Shown piece by piece: positions 8,734-19,084 of a stretch of 64,000 nucleotides of DNA. The position numbers and the translations under genes are program-made. The stretch covers positions 372,001-436,000 of the forward strand of contig NZ_UGIA01000001.1 of the NCBI RefSeq assembly GCF_900461455.1, written 5' to 3'. The notes beneath the pieces are model-generated. The model was not told where the DNA came from. It made no database searches and worked only from the letters and a program-made list of their open reading frames with translations. Every line of letters begins with the position of its first letter. The stretch's first letter is position 1. Origin of the DNA: Helicobacter acinonychis. Lineage in GTDB: Bacteria; Campylobacterota; Campylobacteria; Campylobacterales; Helicobacteraceae.

Positions 8734-11041
8734 TAAATCCGTTGATATCGGATTCCTACGGATTCTTGATGTTATTAAAAAAGTTAAAAACCCAAAGAGT
8801 GGCATTGAAGTTTTAAGGACTTTAATTGGTTTCACGCCCAAAATTGAAAATGCCCTAAATCTAGCGGCCAAAAGCCATAAGGGGCAATACCGAAAAAGCG
8901 GCGAGCCTTATATTGTCCATCCCATTTGTGTGGCAAGCTTGGTGGCTTTTTGTGGGGGCGATGAAGCGATGGTATGCTCCGCGCTTCTGCATGATGTAGT
9001 AGAAGACACGCCCTGTAAGATTGAAACCATTGAGCAAGATTATGGGCAGGATGTGGCCAATTTAGTGGATGCACTCACCAAAATCACTGAAATTAGAAAA
9101 GAAGAATTAGGAGTGAATGCACAAAACCCTAGAATGGTGGTCTCTGCTCTCACTTTTAGAAAGATTCTTATCAGTGCAATACAAGATCCAAGAGCGTTGG
9201 TGGTAAAGATTAGCGATAGGTTGCACAACATGCTCACTTTAGACGCCTTGCCCAATGACAAACAGGTGCGTATTTCTAAAGAAACTTTGGCGGTGTATGC
9301 CCCCATAGCGAGCCGATTGGGCATGTCTTCAATCAAAAATGAATTGGAAGATAAGAGCTTTTATTATATTTATCCGGAAGAATACAAAAATATCAAGGAG
9401 TATTTGCACAAAAACAAGCAATCTTTACTCTTAAAACTCAACGCTTTTGCGAGCAAATTAGAAAAAAAGCTTTTTGAAAATGGGTTTAGCCATTCGGATT
9501 TTAAACTCGTTTCAAGGGTGAAGCGCCCTTATTCTATCCATCTTAAGATGCAACGAAAGGGTGCGGTCAATATTGATGAAATTTTGGATTTGTTAGCGAT
9601 TAGGATTTTATTGAAAAATCCCATCGATTGCTACAAGGTTTTAGGGATCATCCATTTGAATTTTAAGCCTATTGTCTCTCGTTTCAAAGATTACATCGCT
9701 TTGCCCAAAGAAAATGGTTACAAAACGATACACACAACCATTTTTGATGAATCTTCTATCTATGAAGTGCAAATCCGCACTTTTGATATGCACATGGGGG
9801 CGGAGTATGGTAATTCAGCCCATTGGAAGTATAAAGCTGGGGGCGTGGATAATGAACATGAGAGCATGAGGTGGTTGCAAAATTTCAAATACCATGACAG
9901 CGATTTGAAAAACGACCCTAAGGAATTTTACGAACTCGCTAAGAATGATTTGTATCGTGAAGATATTGTCGTTTTTTCGCCCCACGGAGACACTTACACC
10001 TTACCGGTAGGGGCGATCGTTTTAGATTTTGCTTACATGGTGCATAGCGATTTGGGCGATAAAGCCACAAATGCTTATGTCAATAACAAAGAAGCCTTAC
10101 TCAATCAAGAATTAAGGAGTGGGGATGTGGTTAAGATCGTGAAAGGCGATAAAATAACGCCTCGTTTCATTTGGATGGATCAGCTTAAGACTTCCAAAGC
10201 TAAAAACCATTTGCGCATCCAAAGAAGAAACCGCCTGAAAGAAATTGACACTAAAAGCATGATCAATATCTTGACGACTTTTTTTGGGCGTTCTGTTTTT
10301 GAAAATGTGGATTTGAAAGATTATAAAAACTTTGAAGAAAAATTAGTGGATTGTGGGGTGGAAACCACCTTAATAGAAGCGATGAAAAGCTTTGAAAATT
10401 TAGCCAAACTCACTGAAGAGATTGAAAATAAGGTGTTTTCTTTAAAAGAAGAAGCGATTTTAGAATACCAAGAAATGAGTTTATGGACTCGAGGGTTAAG
10501 GTATTTGGGTTTTAAAACTAGTGTTTTGAATTTTTTAACCCCTAATCGGCAGTGGCAGTGTAAGGAGTTAGAGCATTTTAGCGTTTATTCAAGCAACGCT
10601 TTAGAAATCAAGCAAGTGTTATTGAACGATTGCTGCCACCCAAAATACGGCGATGAAATCATTGCGATTGCCACGGATCCTAAAGAGCCAAGAGCGATCG
10701 TGCACCATAAATTTTGCAAAGAAGCGATGGCAGAAGTGGATGCTAAAATGCCGATGGTTTATATAGAATGGCATAAAAGGGATCGAACGATTTATAAAAT
10801 GATGTTTTATTTAGGGGAGAAAAAGTCGGTTTTGGTGGGTTTGTTAGCGTTTTTGGTCAGGAATGAATGCGATATTGTGGGCGTGTCTTACTTGGGCTAT
10901 AAAGACAAATATTCTAGCCATTGTGAAGTGAGTTTTGAAATAGCAACGGATAAATCAGATTGGATTAGGGCTTTAATCAATCGCAAATACCAAGACAGAA
11001 TTGTAGAATTGTCTAGCTTGGATGATGCTTATGAGTTATAA
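8720..11041 (+). CDS. spoT: bifunctional (p)ppGpp synthetase/hydrolase SpoT (RSH family)
   Basis: The sole long RSH enzyme here, making and degrading the stringent-response alarmone. 773 residues with domains in order: an HD hydrolase (His53, His68, His91-Asp92 in A-L-L-H-D-V-V-E-D-T; later S-D-R-L-H-N-M), a synthetase domain at about 230-350 (R-F-K-D-Y-I-A-L-P-K-E-N-G-Y with the substrate-binding Tyr and E-V-Q-I-R-T), TGS at about 410-475, a helical region, and a C-terminal ACT-like region. Both active sites look intact, so it should be bifunctional. The start overlaps rpoZ, suggesting translational coupling. Confidence 0.97.
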   Translation: MNEIDKSVDIGFLRILDVIKKVKNPKSGIEVLRTLIGFTPKIENALNLAAKSHKGQYRKSGEPYIVHPICVASLVAFCGGDEAMVCSALLHDVVEDTPCKIETIEQDYGQDVANLVDALTKITEIRKEELGVNAQNPRMVVSALTFRKILISAIQDPRALVVKISDRLHNMLTLDALPNDKQVRISKETLAVYAPIASRLGMSSIKNELEDKSFYYIYPEEYKNIKEYLHKNKQSLLLKLNAFASKLEKKLFENGFSHSDFKLVSRVKRPYSIHLKMQRKGAVNIDEILDLLAIRILLKNPIDCYKVLGIIHLNFKPIVSRFKDYIALPKENGYKTIHTTIFDESSIYEVQIRTFDMHMGAEYGNSAHWKYKAGGVDNEHESMRWLQNFKYHDSDLKNDPKEFYELAKNDLYREDIVVFSPHGDTYTLPVGAIVLDFAYMVHSDLGDKATNAYVNNKEALLNQELRSGDVVKIVKGDKITPRFIWMDQLKTSKAKNHLRIQRRNRLKEIDTKSMINILTTFFGRSVFENVDLKDYKNFEEKLVDCGVETTLIEAMKSFENLAKLTEEIENKVFSLKEEAILEYQEMSLWTRGLRYLGFKTSVLNFLTPNRQWQCKELEHFSVYSSNALEIKQVLLNDCCHPKYGDEIIAIATDPKEPRAIVHHKFCKEAMAEVDAKMPMVYIEWHKRDRTIYKMMFYLGEKKSVLVGLLAFLVRNECDIVGVSYLGYKDKYSSHCEVSFEIATDKSDWIRALINRKYQDRIVELSSLDDAYEL

Positions 11042-11065
11042 TAAGCCCCCTATTAAGGAATAAAC

Positions 11066-12274
11066 ATGGAACAAAAAATAAGTATCGCCTTAAAAGAAAT
11101 TGCTAGAGGCACTAATGAAATCATTGGATTGGAACACATTGAAAAGCTAGTGAGAAAATATTATGAAACCAATGAGCGCTTTATCGTTAAAGCTGGGTTT
11201 GATCCTACCGCTCCAGATTTGCATTTAGGACATACGGTATTGATCCAAAAATTGGCTTTGTTGCAACAATATGGGGCGAGAGTCAAGTTTTTGATTGGGG
11301 ATTTTACTGCTATGATAGGCGATCCTACAGGAAAAAATGAAACAAGAAAGCCCCTAAACCAGGATCAAGTCTTAGAAAACGCTCAAACTTATGAAGAGCA
11401 AATCTATAAAATCTTAGATCAAAAACACACGGAGGTGTGCTTTAATTCCACTTGGCTTGATAGTTTAGGCACAAAAGGTATGGTAGAATTGTGTGCTAAG
11501 TTTTCAGTCGCTAGAATGCTAGAAAGGGATGATTTTACCAAACGCTATAAAGAAAATCGCCCAATTAGCATCGTGGAATTTTTATACCCCTTGTTGCAAG
11601 GCTATGATTCAGTGGCGATGGATGCGGATATTGAGCTTGGGGGCAATGATCAAAAGTTTAATTTGCTTGTGGGGCGCTTTTTGCAACGAGCTTATGGCTT
11701 GAATAAAGAGCAATCTATTATCACCATGCCCTTATTAGAAGGGCTTGATGGGGTGCAAAAAATGAGTAAAAGCTTGGGGAATTATGTAGGGATCACTGAA
11801 GAGCCTAATGCGATGTTTGGGAAGCTTATGAGCGTGAGCGATGATCTTATGTGGCGGTATTACACCCTTTTAAGCGCTAAGACTTTAGAAGAAATTGAAG
11901 ACTTAAAACATGGGATTTTGAATCAAACCTTGCACCCTAAAGCCGTTAAAGAGGATCTTGCTAGTGAAATCGTAACTCGCTATTATGATAAAGATCAAGC
12001 GAACAAGGCTAAAGAGCAATTTTCTAAAGTGTTTAGCACGAACCTTTTGCCAGAAAACCTTTCGGAGAGCGCGTTTGATGAGGGGGTTGGGGTATTAGAT
12101 GTTTTAAAACAAATTGGTTTTTGCCCATCCACTTCACAAGCTAGGCGTGATATACAAGGGGGAGGGGTAAGAATTGATCAAGAAGTGGTAAAAGATGAGG
12201 GTTATCGGTTTGTTAAAGGGAATTATGTCATACAACTTGGCAAGAAAAGATTTATGAAACTAAATATTAACTAA
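11066..12274 (+). CDS. tyrS: tyrosyl-tRNA synthetase
   Basis: Class I aminoacyl-tRNA synthetase charging tRNA-Tyr. 402 residues. The HIGH motif appears as H-L-G-H at 53-56 and the KMSKS loop is exact at 232-236. The C-terminal 60-70 residues form an S4 RNA-binding domain (S-T-S-Q-A-R-R-D-I-Q-G-G-G-V). AAGGAATAAAC before the ATG is the ribosome site. It sits 24 bases after spoT in the same run. Confidence 0.98.
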   Translation: MEQKISIALKEIARGTNEIIGLEHIEKLVRKYYETNERFIVKAGFDPTAPDLHLGHTVLIQKLALLQQYGARVKFLIGDFTAMIGDPTGKNETRKPLNQDQVLENAQTYEEQIYKILDQKHTEVCFNSTWLDSLGTKGMVELCAKFSVARMLERDDFTKRYKENRPISIVEFLYPLLQGYDSVAMDADIELGGNDQKFNLLVGRFLQRAYGLNKEQSIITMPLLEGLDGVQKMSKSLGNYVGITEEPNAMFGKLMSVSDDLMWRYYTLLSAKTLEEIEDLKHGILNQTLHPKAVKEDLASEIVTRYYDKDQANKAKEQFSKVFSTNLLPENLSESAFDEGVGVLDVLKQIGFCPSTSQARRDIQGGGVRIDQEVVKDEGYRFVKGNYVIQLGKKRFMKLNIN

Positions 12275-12289
12275 TTGAGGAAAAGAGCG

Positions 12290-13381
12290 ATGGTATCAAC
12301 ACTCAAACCGCTAAAAATCGGCAAACACACCATAAAATTCCCTATCTTTCAAGGGGGCATGGGTGTGGGGATTAGTTGGGATGAATTGGCTGGAAATGCT
12401 GCCAAAGAAGGGGTTTTGGGAGTGATTTCAGCCGTGGGGACTGGCTATTATAAAAACATGAGATTTGTAGAAAGGATTGTAGCTAAAAAACCCTTTGAAG
12501 CGTTGAATTTTTACTCCAAAAAGGCGTTGAATGAAATTTTTGCAAACGCTAGGAAAATTTGTGGCAACAACCCTTTAGGGGCTAATATTTTATACGCTAT
12601 CAATGACTATGGTCGTGTTTTAAGGGATGCTTGCGAGGCGGGAGCGAATATTATTATTACAGGGGCTGGCTTGCCCACGAACATGCCTGAATTCGCTAAA
12701 GATTTTAGTGATGTGGCATTGATCCCCATTATTTCTTCAGCGAAGGCTTTAAAAATCCTTTGCAAAAGGTGGGGCGATCGCTATAAAAGAATCCCGGATG
12801 CGTTTATTGTGGAAGGACCTTTGAGTGGGGGGCATCAGGGCTTTAAATATGAAGATTGTTTTAAAGAAGAGTTTCAATTAGAGAATTTGGTACCTAAAGT
12901 CGTGGAAGCTTCTAAAGAATGGGGGAATCCCCCCATCATTGCAGCTGGAGGGATTTGGGATAGGAAAGATATAAACACCATGTTAAGCCTTGGAGCGAGT
13001 GGGGTGCAGATGGCGACTCGTTTTTTAGGCACTAAAGAATGCGACGCTAAAGTGTATGCAGAGCTTTTGCCCACGCTCAAAAAAGAAGATATTCTACTCA
13101 TTAAATCGCCCGTAGGTTATCCGGCTAGGGCTATCAATACAGGGGTGATCAAACGCATTGCAGAGGGTAATGCACCTAAAATCGCATGCGTGAGTAATTG
13201 CGTAACGCCTTGCAACAGAGGGCAAGAAGCTAAAAAAGTGGGCTATTGCATCGCTGATGGTTTGGGGCGTAGTTATTTGGGCAACAGAGAAGAGGGGCTT
13301 TATTTCACTGGGGCTAATGGTTATAGAGTGGATAAGATTATCAGCGTGCATGAACTCATCAAAGAGCTTACAGAGGGCTAA
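12290..13381 (+). CDS. NPD-family FMN protein (nitronate monooxygenase-like)
   Basis: TIM-barrel flavoprotein of the 2-nitropropane dioxygenase / FabK-related superfamily. 363 residues from the ATG at 12290. An in-frame TTG lies 15 bases upstream, but GAGGA at 12277-12281 makes ATG 12290 the better start. Visible elements are F-P-I-F-Q-G-G-M-G-V-G-I-S at the first strand, V-E-G-P-L-S-G-G-H-Q-G in the middle, I-I-A-A-G-G-I-W-D and G-V-Q-M-A-T-R-F (the phosphate-binding end). A cysteine group C-V-S-N-C-V-T-P-C near the C-terminus is notable and might bind metal. The true substrate is unknown; nitronate oxidation is the family default. It lies between tyrS and amiA in the run. Confidence 0.85.
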   Translation: MVSTLKPLKIGKHTIKFPIFQGGMGVGISWDELAGNAAKEGVLGVISAVGTGYYKNMRFVERIVAKKPFEALNFYSKKALNEIFANARKICGNNPLGANILYAINDYGRVLRDACEAGANIIITGAGLPTNMPEFAKDFSDVALIPIISSAKALKILCKRWGDRYKRIPDAFIVEGPLSGGHQGFKYEDCFKEEFQLENLVPKVVEASKEWGNPPIIAAGGIWDRKDINTMLSLGASGVQMATRFLGTKECDAKVYAELLPTLKKEDILLIKSPVGYPARAINTGVIKRIAEGNAPKIACVSNCVTPCNRGQEAKKVGYCIADGLGRSYLGNREEGLYFTGANGYRVDKIISVHELIKELTEG

Positions 13382-13387
13382 ATTGTA

Positions 13388-14722
13388 GTGCTTGTGAGAT
13401 TAGGGGTTGTTGCATGTCTTTTGTGGTTGCATTGTGCTTACGCTACAACCCTTAAGATTATCAACATCGTGCCTTTTGGCTCTAGCAGCGTTAGAATCTC
13501 ATTCAATCAAGAAATTAAGAAATTCAAAGAAGTTTCGCTCAAAAATTTTAAGAGTTATTTGGAATTAGAAGCCATTTTAACCATTCCTAAAAAGCATTAC
13601 CAATTTTCTCATCAATCTTTCATCACGATCGCACAGTTTAGCCCTAAATTAGCACGAGTGGTCATTGGCTATACACCTAAAATGACTTATGAAGTCAAAA
13701 TCCTTAAAGACAAGCTCTATGTTTCTATCGTGGAGAAAAAGTCTCTCATAGGGCATAAGATAACGCCCAAACCACCCAAACACACCGCACTAAAAACCGC
13801 TATTTCAAAGCATACCGCACCAAAACCTACCCATAAACCCATTAAAAAAGAGACCAAAGAGACCAAAGAGACCAAAGAGAAAACGCCCAATAAGCATGCA
13901 CACTCAAAGCACACGCATCCTCAATTAAACGAAAGGAGCACTAAAAAAGAAGTTCCTAAAAAAGAAGCAGAAAGTAAGAATAATAATCCAATTTTTACAG
14001 CAGAAAAACCGGATATTTTAATTGCACCAAAAAAATATAAAAAACACAAAAAAATCGTTTTAGACGCTGGGCATGGAGGTAAGGATTGCGGGGCGATGAG
14101 TGCGAATTTTGTTTGTGAAAAAGACATTGTTTTAGAAGTGGTGAAGTTTTTAAATAAAGAGCTTAAAAAAAGAGGTTACAGCGTTTTATTAACAAGGAAT
14201 AAGGACATTTATATTGATTTAGTGGCCCGCACGGAATTAGCCAATAAAAAAAGTGCGGATTTATTCATCTCAGTGCACGCTAACTCCATTCCCAAACATT
14301 CCACCTATAACGCCCATGGCATAGAGACTTATTTTTTATCCACCGCAAGGAGTGAAAGGGCTAGAAAAGTGGCTGAGCAAGAAAATAAACACGATGTGAA
14401 TTTGATGGATTATTTTTCTAAAAGTTTGTTTTTGAATTCGTTGAACACAAAACGATTGATTGCCTCTAACAAATTAGCGATTGATGTGCAATACGGCATG
14501 CTCCAAAATATCCGTAAAAATTACCCTGATGTGGTGGATGGGGGTGTTAGGGAGGGACCTTTTTGGGTGTTAGCTGGGGCTTTAATGCCTTCAATCTTAA
14601 TAGAAATTGGTTATAATTCCCATGCGATAGAATCTAAACGCATCCAAAGCAAACCGTATCAAAAAATCTTGGCTAAGGGCATTGCTGATGGCATTGATAG
14701 TTTCTTCAGCAAGAATGATTAG
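13388..14722 (+). CDS. amiA: N-acetylmuramoyl-L-alanine amidase AmiA
   Basis: Periplasmic zinc amidase that cuts the stem peptide from MurNAc during daughter-cell separation; in H. pylori AmiA is also tied to coccoid conversion. GTG start and a signal peptide over residues 1-19. Residues about 20-120 look like an AMIN peptidoglycan-targeting domain, followed by a Lys/Thr/Pro/His-rich linker with repeated T-K-E units. The Amidase_3 domain runs from about 220 to the end, with zinc ligands His229 (D-A-G-H-G-G), Glu244 and His297 (S-V-H-A-N), and the catalytic region I-L-I-E-I-G-Y-N-S. EnvC-like, FtsE and FtsX homologues lie elsewhere in the window and are candidate regulators. Confidence 0.95.
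   Translation: MLVRLGVVACLLWLHCAYATTLKIINIVPFGSSSVRISFNQEIKKFKEVSLKNFKSYLELEAILTIPKKHYQFSHQSFITIAQFSPKLARVVIGYTPKMTYEVKILKDKLYVSIVEKKSLIGHKITPKPPKHTALKTAISKHTAPKPTHKPIKKETKETKETKEKTPNKHAHSKHTHPQLNERSTKKEVPKKEAESKNNNPIFTAEKPDILIAPKKYKKHKKIVLDAGHGGKDCGAMSANFVCEKDIVLEVVKFLNKELKKRGYSVLLTRNKDIYIDLVARTELANKKSADLFISVHANSIPKHSTYNAHGIETYFLSTARSERARKVAEQENKHDVNLMDYFSKSLFLNSLNTKRLIASNKLAIDVQYGMLQNIRKNYPDVVDGGVREGPFWVLAGALMPSILIEIGYNSHAIESKRIQSKPYQKILAKGIADGIDSFFSKND
13849..13881 (+). repeat. 9-bp tandem repeat in the amiA linker
   Basis: About three and a half GAGACCAAA units encode E-T-K repeats in the linker between the AMIN-like and amidase domains. Copy changes keep the frame and would only lengthen or shorten the linker. 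Confidence 0.7.
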
Positions 14723-14740
14723 GCAATGATTAGGTTATAG

Positions 14741-15478
14741 ATGAATTTTTACCAAAAGATATACACGCATAAGGTTGTTTTTTCTTCTTTGTTTTTTTTG
14801 TTGTTTTTGTTTAATGTGGAAACTTTGTTGTTTTCGCATTTTAGCAATGATTTTTCCCAATTGTTTTTTTTGTTTGAAAACCATGTTTATGATTTCATTA
14901 TCAAATTAGATTACTTGGGGCTTATAGGCGTTTCTTTAATTTATTTGCTTGTGCTTATTTTAAAGCCTTTCACTCTCACGCGCCAAAAATGTGCTTGCAT
15001 AGGGATATTATGCCTTTCTTTCTACGCTTGGAATTTTCCTATTAAAAATTCTTTAATCGTGCTTTATCTTTTCTATTTTGCACTTTTAGGGACTTTATTG
15101 TGGCGTTTTTTAGGGGCTAGTATGAAGCAATCTTTCTTGCCTTCTGTGAATATTTGCATTGTGTGGATTTTTGCGTCTTCTTTACAGAGTTTTAGATTTT
15201 TAAGCGTGTATGATTGCGTGGATTTTTCCCTTTTTATGCTCGCTCTTATTTTGTTTATACTGGTTTTAATCTATCACAAGCACCTTTTTGGACTTTATGA
15301 ATACGCTAACACGCTCATTTTAATTGTAGGGCTTAGTGTCATTGTGCTATGTTCTGGCATGTTTATTCAAACCAAAGAATATTATGGCATGCGATTAGGT
15401 TTTTATCTTTTAGGTTTGTTAGGGTGGCTTTTAGAATATGTGCATAACACTTTAAGGTGCTTGGAGCATAAGATTTAG
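14741..15478 (+). CDS. polytopic membrane protein of unknown function
   Basis: 245 residues, strongly hydrophobic from residue 15 onward, with about seven predicted membrane segments separated by short basic loops. Phe and Leu are very abundant. No active-site motif stands out and I do not recognise a family. It starts 18 bases after amiA and is probably the last gene of the pyrH-to-amiA run. It ends 4 bases short of the stop of mqnA, which converges on it. Confidence 0.75.
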   Translation: MNFYQKIYTHKVVFSSLFFLLFLFNVETLLFSHFSNDFSQLFFLFENHVYDFIIKLDYLGLIGVSLIYLLVLILKPFTLTRQKCACIGILCLSFYAWNFPIKNSLIVLYLFYFALLGTLLWRFLGASMKQSFLPSVNICIVWIFASSLQSFRFLSVYDCVDFSLFMLALILFILVLIYHKHLFGLYEYANTLILIVGLSVIVLCSGMFIQTKEYYGMRLGFYLLGLLGWLLEYVHNTLRCLEHKI

Positions 15479-15482
15479 ATAT

Positions 15483-16166
15483 TTAAAAACGCTTAGGCTT
15501 TTGAATGCGTTTGAATAACAATTCACGATAGAACGCTTTCAAACCTAATCGTTCTTTTTTTCCCAAAGTGTAGTAAATTTTTTGCAAGTAATTTAGAATG
15601 TCTTGGCGTTTCAAGTTTGTTTTCAAGCTCACTTCCTTAAGGATATAGTAAGGGATTTTTGTTTTTTTATGTTTGAATATTAAAGACAAGCGTTTGTAAA
15701 AATCCTTGTTTTGATAATAGCACAAACGCCCAAAAACAAAGGGTAAGCGTTTTTTTTCATACCAAAGAGCGGCTAAATCTATAAAATCTTTTTTAGGGTT
15801 AGAATAATAAAATTGCAACGCTTTATTGCCGATTAAAACTTCGCCTTTTAACCCCAACACTTGAGAAAGGGCGTTTGAAGAAGCGCTTTCTTTATCAAAA
15901 GCGTTTTCTTGATTTATAACTAACACGCTTAAAACTTCTTTATAAGCCACAATGCCTAGAGAATAAGGATAAAGAGCGAATTGATAGCTAGCGATAGAAG
16001 AAATAAAGCCTGCATCAATACGCCTAAATAAAAAACTTTGATTGAGTTTGGAGGGGTAGGTTTTTTTAAGCCGTAAAAATTGCTTGAAATGCCAAGGGGT
16101 GGGGTAGGATTTGATAAACACATCAAAGGGGAGCATGTTCAAATAGTCAATTTTACCAAAACGCAC
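15483..16166 (-). CDS. mqnA: chorismate dehydratase MqnA (futalosine menaquinone pathway)
   Basis: 227 residues. The opening R-F-G-K-I-D-Y-L-N-M-L-P-F matches the MqnA signature, in which the first strand is followed by an N-L-L-P-F-like motif lining the chorismate pocket. A periplasmic-binding-protein-like fold continues through I-D-A-G-F-I-S-S-I-A-S-Y and S-L-G-I-V-A-Y. MqnA dehydrates chorismate to 3-enolpyruvyl-benzoate, the first committed step of menaquinone synthesis in Helicobacter and Campylobacter, which lack the classical men route. It is somewhat shorter than many homologues (about 250-280). It is divergent from acnB. Confidence 0.8.
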   Translation of the reverse strand: MRFGKIDYLNMLPFDVFIKSYPTPWHFKQFLRLKKTYPSKLNQSFLFRRIDAGFISSIASYQFALYPYSLGIVAYKEVLSVLVINQENAFDKESASSNALSQVLGLKGEVLIGNKALQFYYSNPKKDFIDLAALWYEKKRLPFVFGRLCYYQNKDFYKRLSLIFKHKKTKIPYYILKEVSLKTNLKRQDILNYLQKIYYTLGKKERLGLKAFYRELLFKRIQKPKRF

Positions 16167-16297
16167 TTAAAATCCTTTTTTGTATCGCATGGTAGCTAAA
16201 GTTTCTTACAACTTAACTAAAAGTAAAAAGAGTTTTGTTATCATGGGGAAATTATTGGATCATTGGTAAATAATGCGATTTAAATCAAGGAGAAATA

Positions 16298-18856
16298 ATG
16301 AAAGATTTTTTAGAAGATTACAAAAAAAGCGTTTTAGAAAGGGAAAGCGAGGGCATTCCGGCACTTCCTTTAAACGCTAAACAAGTGGAAGCCGTCGTTG
16401 AGATTTTGATGAAAGATCCCACAAACGCCGCTTTTGCTAAAGAGTTACTCATTCATAGAGTGAGCCCTGGGGTTGATGAGGGGGCGAAAGTCAAAGCGGA
16501 ATTTTTAGCCAAATTGTCTCAAAAAAAACTAGAATGTGTGCATATTAGCGCTTTAGAAGCGACCACTCTTTTAGGCACGATGCTTGGAGGCTATAATGTA
16601 GAGCCTTTGATTGTGGGTTTAGAAAGCCAAGACAAAAACATCGCTAGAGAGAGCGCGAAAGCTTTAAAAACCACTCTTTTAGTTTATGGATCGTTTGATA
16701 AAATTGCCACAATGAGTAAAACTAACGCTTTAGCTAAAGAAGTGATAGAATCTTGGGCGAATGCAGAATGGTTTTTGAATAAAGAGCCTTTGAATGAATG
16801 CATTGAAGCGTGCGTGTTTAAAATTGATGGCGAAACCAATACCGATGATTTAAGTCCAGCGAGCGATGCTTTTACACGAAGCGATATTCCTTTACACGCC
16901 AAAGCCATGTTAAAAAACAGGATTGAAAACTACGAACAACGCATAAAAGCCATTAAAACTAAAGGCGTTCCTGTGGCGTATGTGGGTGATGTGGTAGGCA
17001 CAGGAAGCTCTAGAAAAAGCGCAACAAACTCTATCATGTGGCATTTTGGTAAGGACATTCCTTTCGTGCCTAATAAAAGGAGTGGGGGCATTGTGATTGG
17101 GGGAGTGATTGCTCCGATTTTCTTTGCGACTTGTGAAGATAGTGGGGCGTTACCCATTGTGGCTGATGTTAAAGACTTAAAAGAGGGCGATATTATTAAA
17201 ATTTACCCTTATAAAGGCGAAATCACGCTGAATGATAAAGTGGTTAGCACCTTTAAACTAGAGCCTGAAACTTTATTAGATGAAGTGAGGGCTTCTGGGC
17301 GTATCCCTTTAATCATTGGTAGGGGTTTGACTAACAAAGCACGTAAATTCTTAGGGCTTGGCGAATCTGAAGCGTTTAAAAAGCCATCCGCTCCCAAAAG
17401 CGACGCTAAAGGCTACACTTTAGCCCAAAAAATTGTAGGTCGTGCTTGTGGGGTAGAGGGAATTTTGCCTGGCACTTATTGTGAGCCAAAGGTTACCACT
17501 GTAGGCAGTCAAGACACCACAGGGGCGATGACCAGAGATGAGGTTAAAGAATTAGCGAGCTTGAAATTTGATGCACCTTTTGTGTTGCAAAGTTTTTGCC
17601 ATACTGCTGCTTATCCAAAGCCTAGCGATGTGAGTTTGCATGCGACTTTGCCTAGCTTTATCACCCAAAGAGGGGGCGTGGCATTGCATCCGGGCGATGG
17701 CGTGATCCATACATGGCTTAATCGTATGGGATTGCCTGACACTTTAGGCACAGGGGGGGATAGCCACACTCGTTTCCCTCTAGGTATTAGTTTCCCTGCA
17801 GGGAGTGGGCTAGTCGCTTTTGCGGCGGTTACAGGCACGATGCCATTGAACATGCCAGAATCGGTGTTGGTGCGTTTTAAAGGGGAAATGAACCTTGGGA
17901 TCACCTTAAGGGATTTAGTGAATGCGATCCCTTATTATGCGATTAAAAAAGGGTTACTCACGGTGGAGAAAAAAGGTAAAACCAATGTCTTTAACGGCCG
18001 TATTTTAGAGATTGAGGGCTTGCCTGATATTAAAATGGAGCAGGCTTTTGAATTGAGCGATGCGAGTGCAGAAAGGAGTGCGGCTGCTTGTGTGGTGCGT
18101 TTGAATAAAGAACCGATGATTGAATACTTGAAATCCAATATCAAGCTTATTGATGAAATGATTGCAAGCGGTTATGAAGATAAAGAGACTTTGAAAAAAC
18201 GCAGAGATGTGATGCAAGCTTGGGTGGATAAACCGGTGTTATTAGAGCCAGATAGTAATGCCCAATATGCTGCTGTCATTGAAATTGATGTAACAGAAAT
18301 CACTGAGCCTATTTTGGCTTGCCCCAACGATCCTGATGATGTCGCCACTCTGAGCGAAGTTTTAGCGGATACGACCGGAAAAAGACCTCACGCTATTGAT
18401 GAAGTGTTTATTGGCTCTTGCATGACAAATATTGGGCATTTTAGAGCCTTTGGCGAAATCGTTAAAAACGCTCCCCCTAGTCAAGCACGCCTTTGGGTAG
18501 TGCCACCTAGTAAAATGGACGAACAAGAGCTTATTAATGAGGGTTATTATGCGATTTTTGGGGCTGCTGGAGCAAGGACTGAAGTTCCGGGCTGTAGCTT
18601 GTGCATGGGCAATCAAGCGAGAGTTAGGGATAATGCGGTCGTCTTTTCCACTTCCACACGCAATTTTGATAATCGTATGGGCAGAGGGGCTAAAGTGTAT
18701 TTAGGTAGTGCGGAGCTTGGGGCGGTGTGTGCTTTACTAGGGAGAATCCCCACTAAAGAAGAATACATGAATTTAGTGAGTGAAAAGCTAGAAAGCCAAA
18801 AAGACAAGATCTATCGCTACATGAACTTTAACTTGATGGAGAAATTCAGGCTCTAG
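16298..18856 (+). CDS. acnB: aconitate hydratase B
   Basis: TCA-cycle enzyme isomerising citrate and isocitrate with a [4Fe-4S] cluster. 852 residues, close to E. coli AcnB. Cluster ligands are Cys708 (G-S-C-M-T-N-I-G), Cys766 and Cys769 (C-S-L-C-M-G-N-Q), nearly the numbering in E. coli. The HEAT-like N-terminal domain (residues 1-160) and the swivelling domain before the catalytic core follow the AcnB order rather than AcnA. AAGGAG lies 7 bases before the ATG. A TGTTATCAT sequence near 16235 could be an extended -10 box. Confidence 0.98.
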   Translation: MKDFLEDYKKSVLERESEGIPALPLNAKQVEAVVEILMKDPTNAAFAKELLIHRVSPGVDEGAKVKAEFLAKLSQKKLECVHISALEATTLLGTMLGGYNVEPLIVGLESQDKNIARESAKALKTTLLVYGSFDKIATMSKTNALAKEVIESWANAEWFLNKEPLNECIEACVFKIDGETNTDDLSPASDAFTRSDIPLHAKAMLKNRIENYEQRIKAIKTKGVPVAYVGDVVGTGSSRKSATNSIMWHFGKDIPFVPNKRSGGIVIGGVIAPIFFATCEDSGALPIVADVKDLKEGDIIKIYPYKGEITLNDKVVSTFKLEPETLLDEVRASGRIPLIIGRGLTNKARKFLGLGESEAFKKPSAPKSDAKGYTLAQKIVGRACGVEGILPGTYCEPKVTTVGSQDTTGAMTRDEVKELASLKFDAPFVLQSFCHTAAYPKPSDVSLHATLPSFITQRGGVALHPGDGVIHTWLNRMGLPDTLGTGGDSHTRFPLGISFPAGSGLVAFAAVTGTMPLNMPESVLVRFKGEMNLGITLRDLVNAIPYYAIKKGLLTVEKKGKTNVFNGRILEIEGLPDIKMEQAFELSDASAERSAAACVVRLNKEPMIEYLKSNIKLIDEMIASGYEDKETLKKRRDVMQAWVDKPVLLEPDSNAQYAAVIEIDVTEITEPILACPNDPDDVATLSEVLADTTGKRPHAIDEVFIGSCMTNIGHFRAFGEIVKNAPPSQARLWVVPPSKMDEQELINEGYYAIFGAAGARTEVPGCSLCMGNQARVRDNAVVFSTSTRNFDNRMGRGAKVYLGSAELGAVCALLGRIPTKEEYMNLVSEKLESQKDKIYRYMNFNLMEKFRL

Positions 18857-18866
18857 TTTTATTTTT

Positions 18867-18889
18867 ATTAAAAGGGGTGATCCCCTTTA
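18867..18889 (+). terminator. stem-loop terminator after acnB
   Basis: A near-perfect inverted repeat AAAAGGGG-TGAT-CCCCTTTA begins about 14 bases after the acnB stop. It is followed by TTTAG rather than a long T run, so termination may be partial. Confidence 0.65.
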
Positions 18890-18932
18890 TTTAGCTGTGG
18901 CTGAGTAGAGAGAATAAAATAAAGGAGTGGTA

Positions 18933-19084
18933 ATGAAAAAAGTCGTTTAAAAAAAGTACAAGAGGTATTGTTTGGGCAATTAGTGAATATGGATAAAGAT
19001 ATATTAAGCACTAGTGAGTTTAAGACCTTATATCTATAATTGGTGCTAGGGGATAATCAAAGCATGAAAGCATACACAATTTAG
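18933..19084 (+). pseudogene. remnant of a small gene, frameshifted near its start
   Basis: AAAGGAG (18921-18927) and ATG 18933 look like a real initiation site, but the frame stops at codon 6. Another frame then gives a coherent stretch, K-K-V-Q-E-V-L-F-G-Q-L-V-N-M-D-K-D-I-L, ending at a TAA near 19037. A further piece (L-G-D-N-Q-S-M-K-A-Y-T-I) leads to a TAG at 19082-19084. At least one frameshift and one stop are needed to explain it. I do not recognise the family. It lies between acnB and flhB. Confidence 0.4.

Noticed and set aside
12275-12289. TTG start for the NPD-family gene
   Set aside because: It would put the GAGGA ribosome site inside the coding region; ATG 12290 fits.
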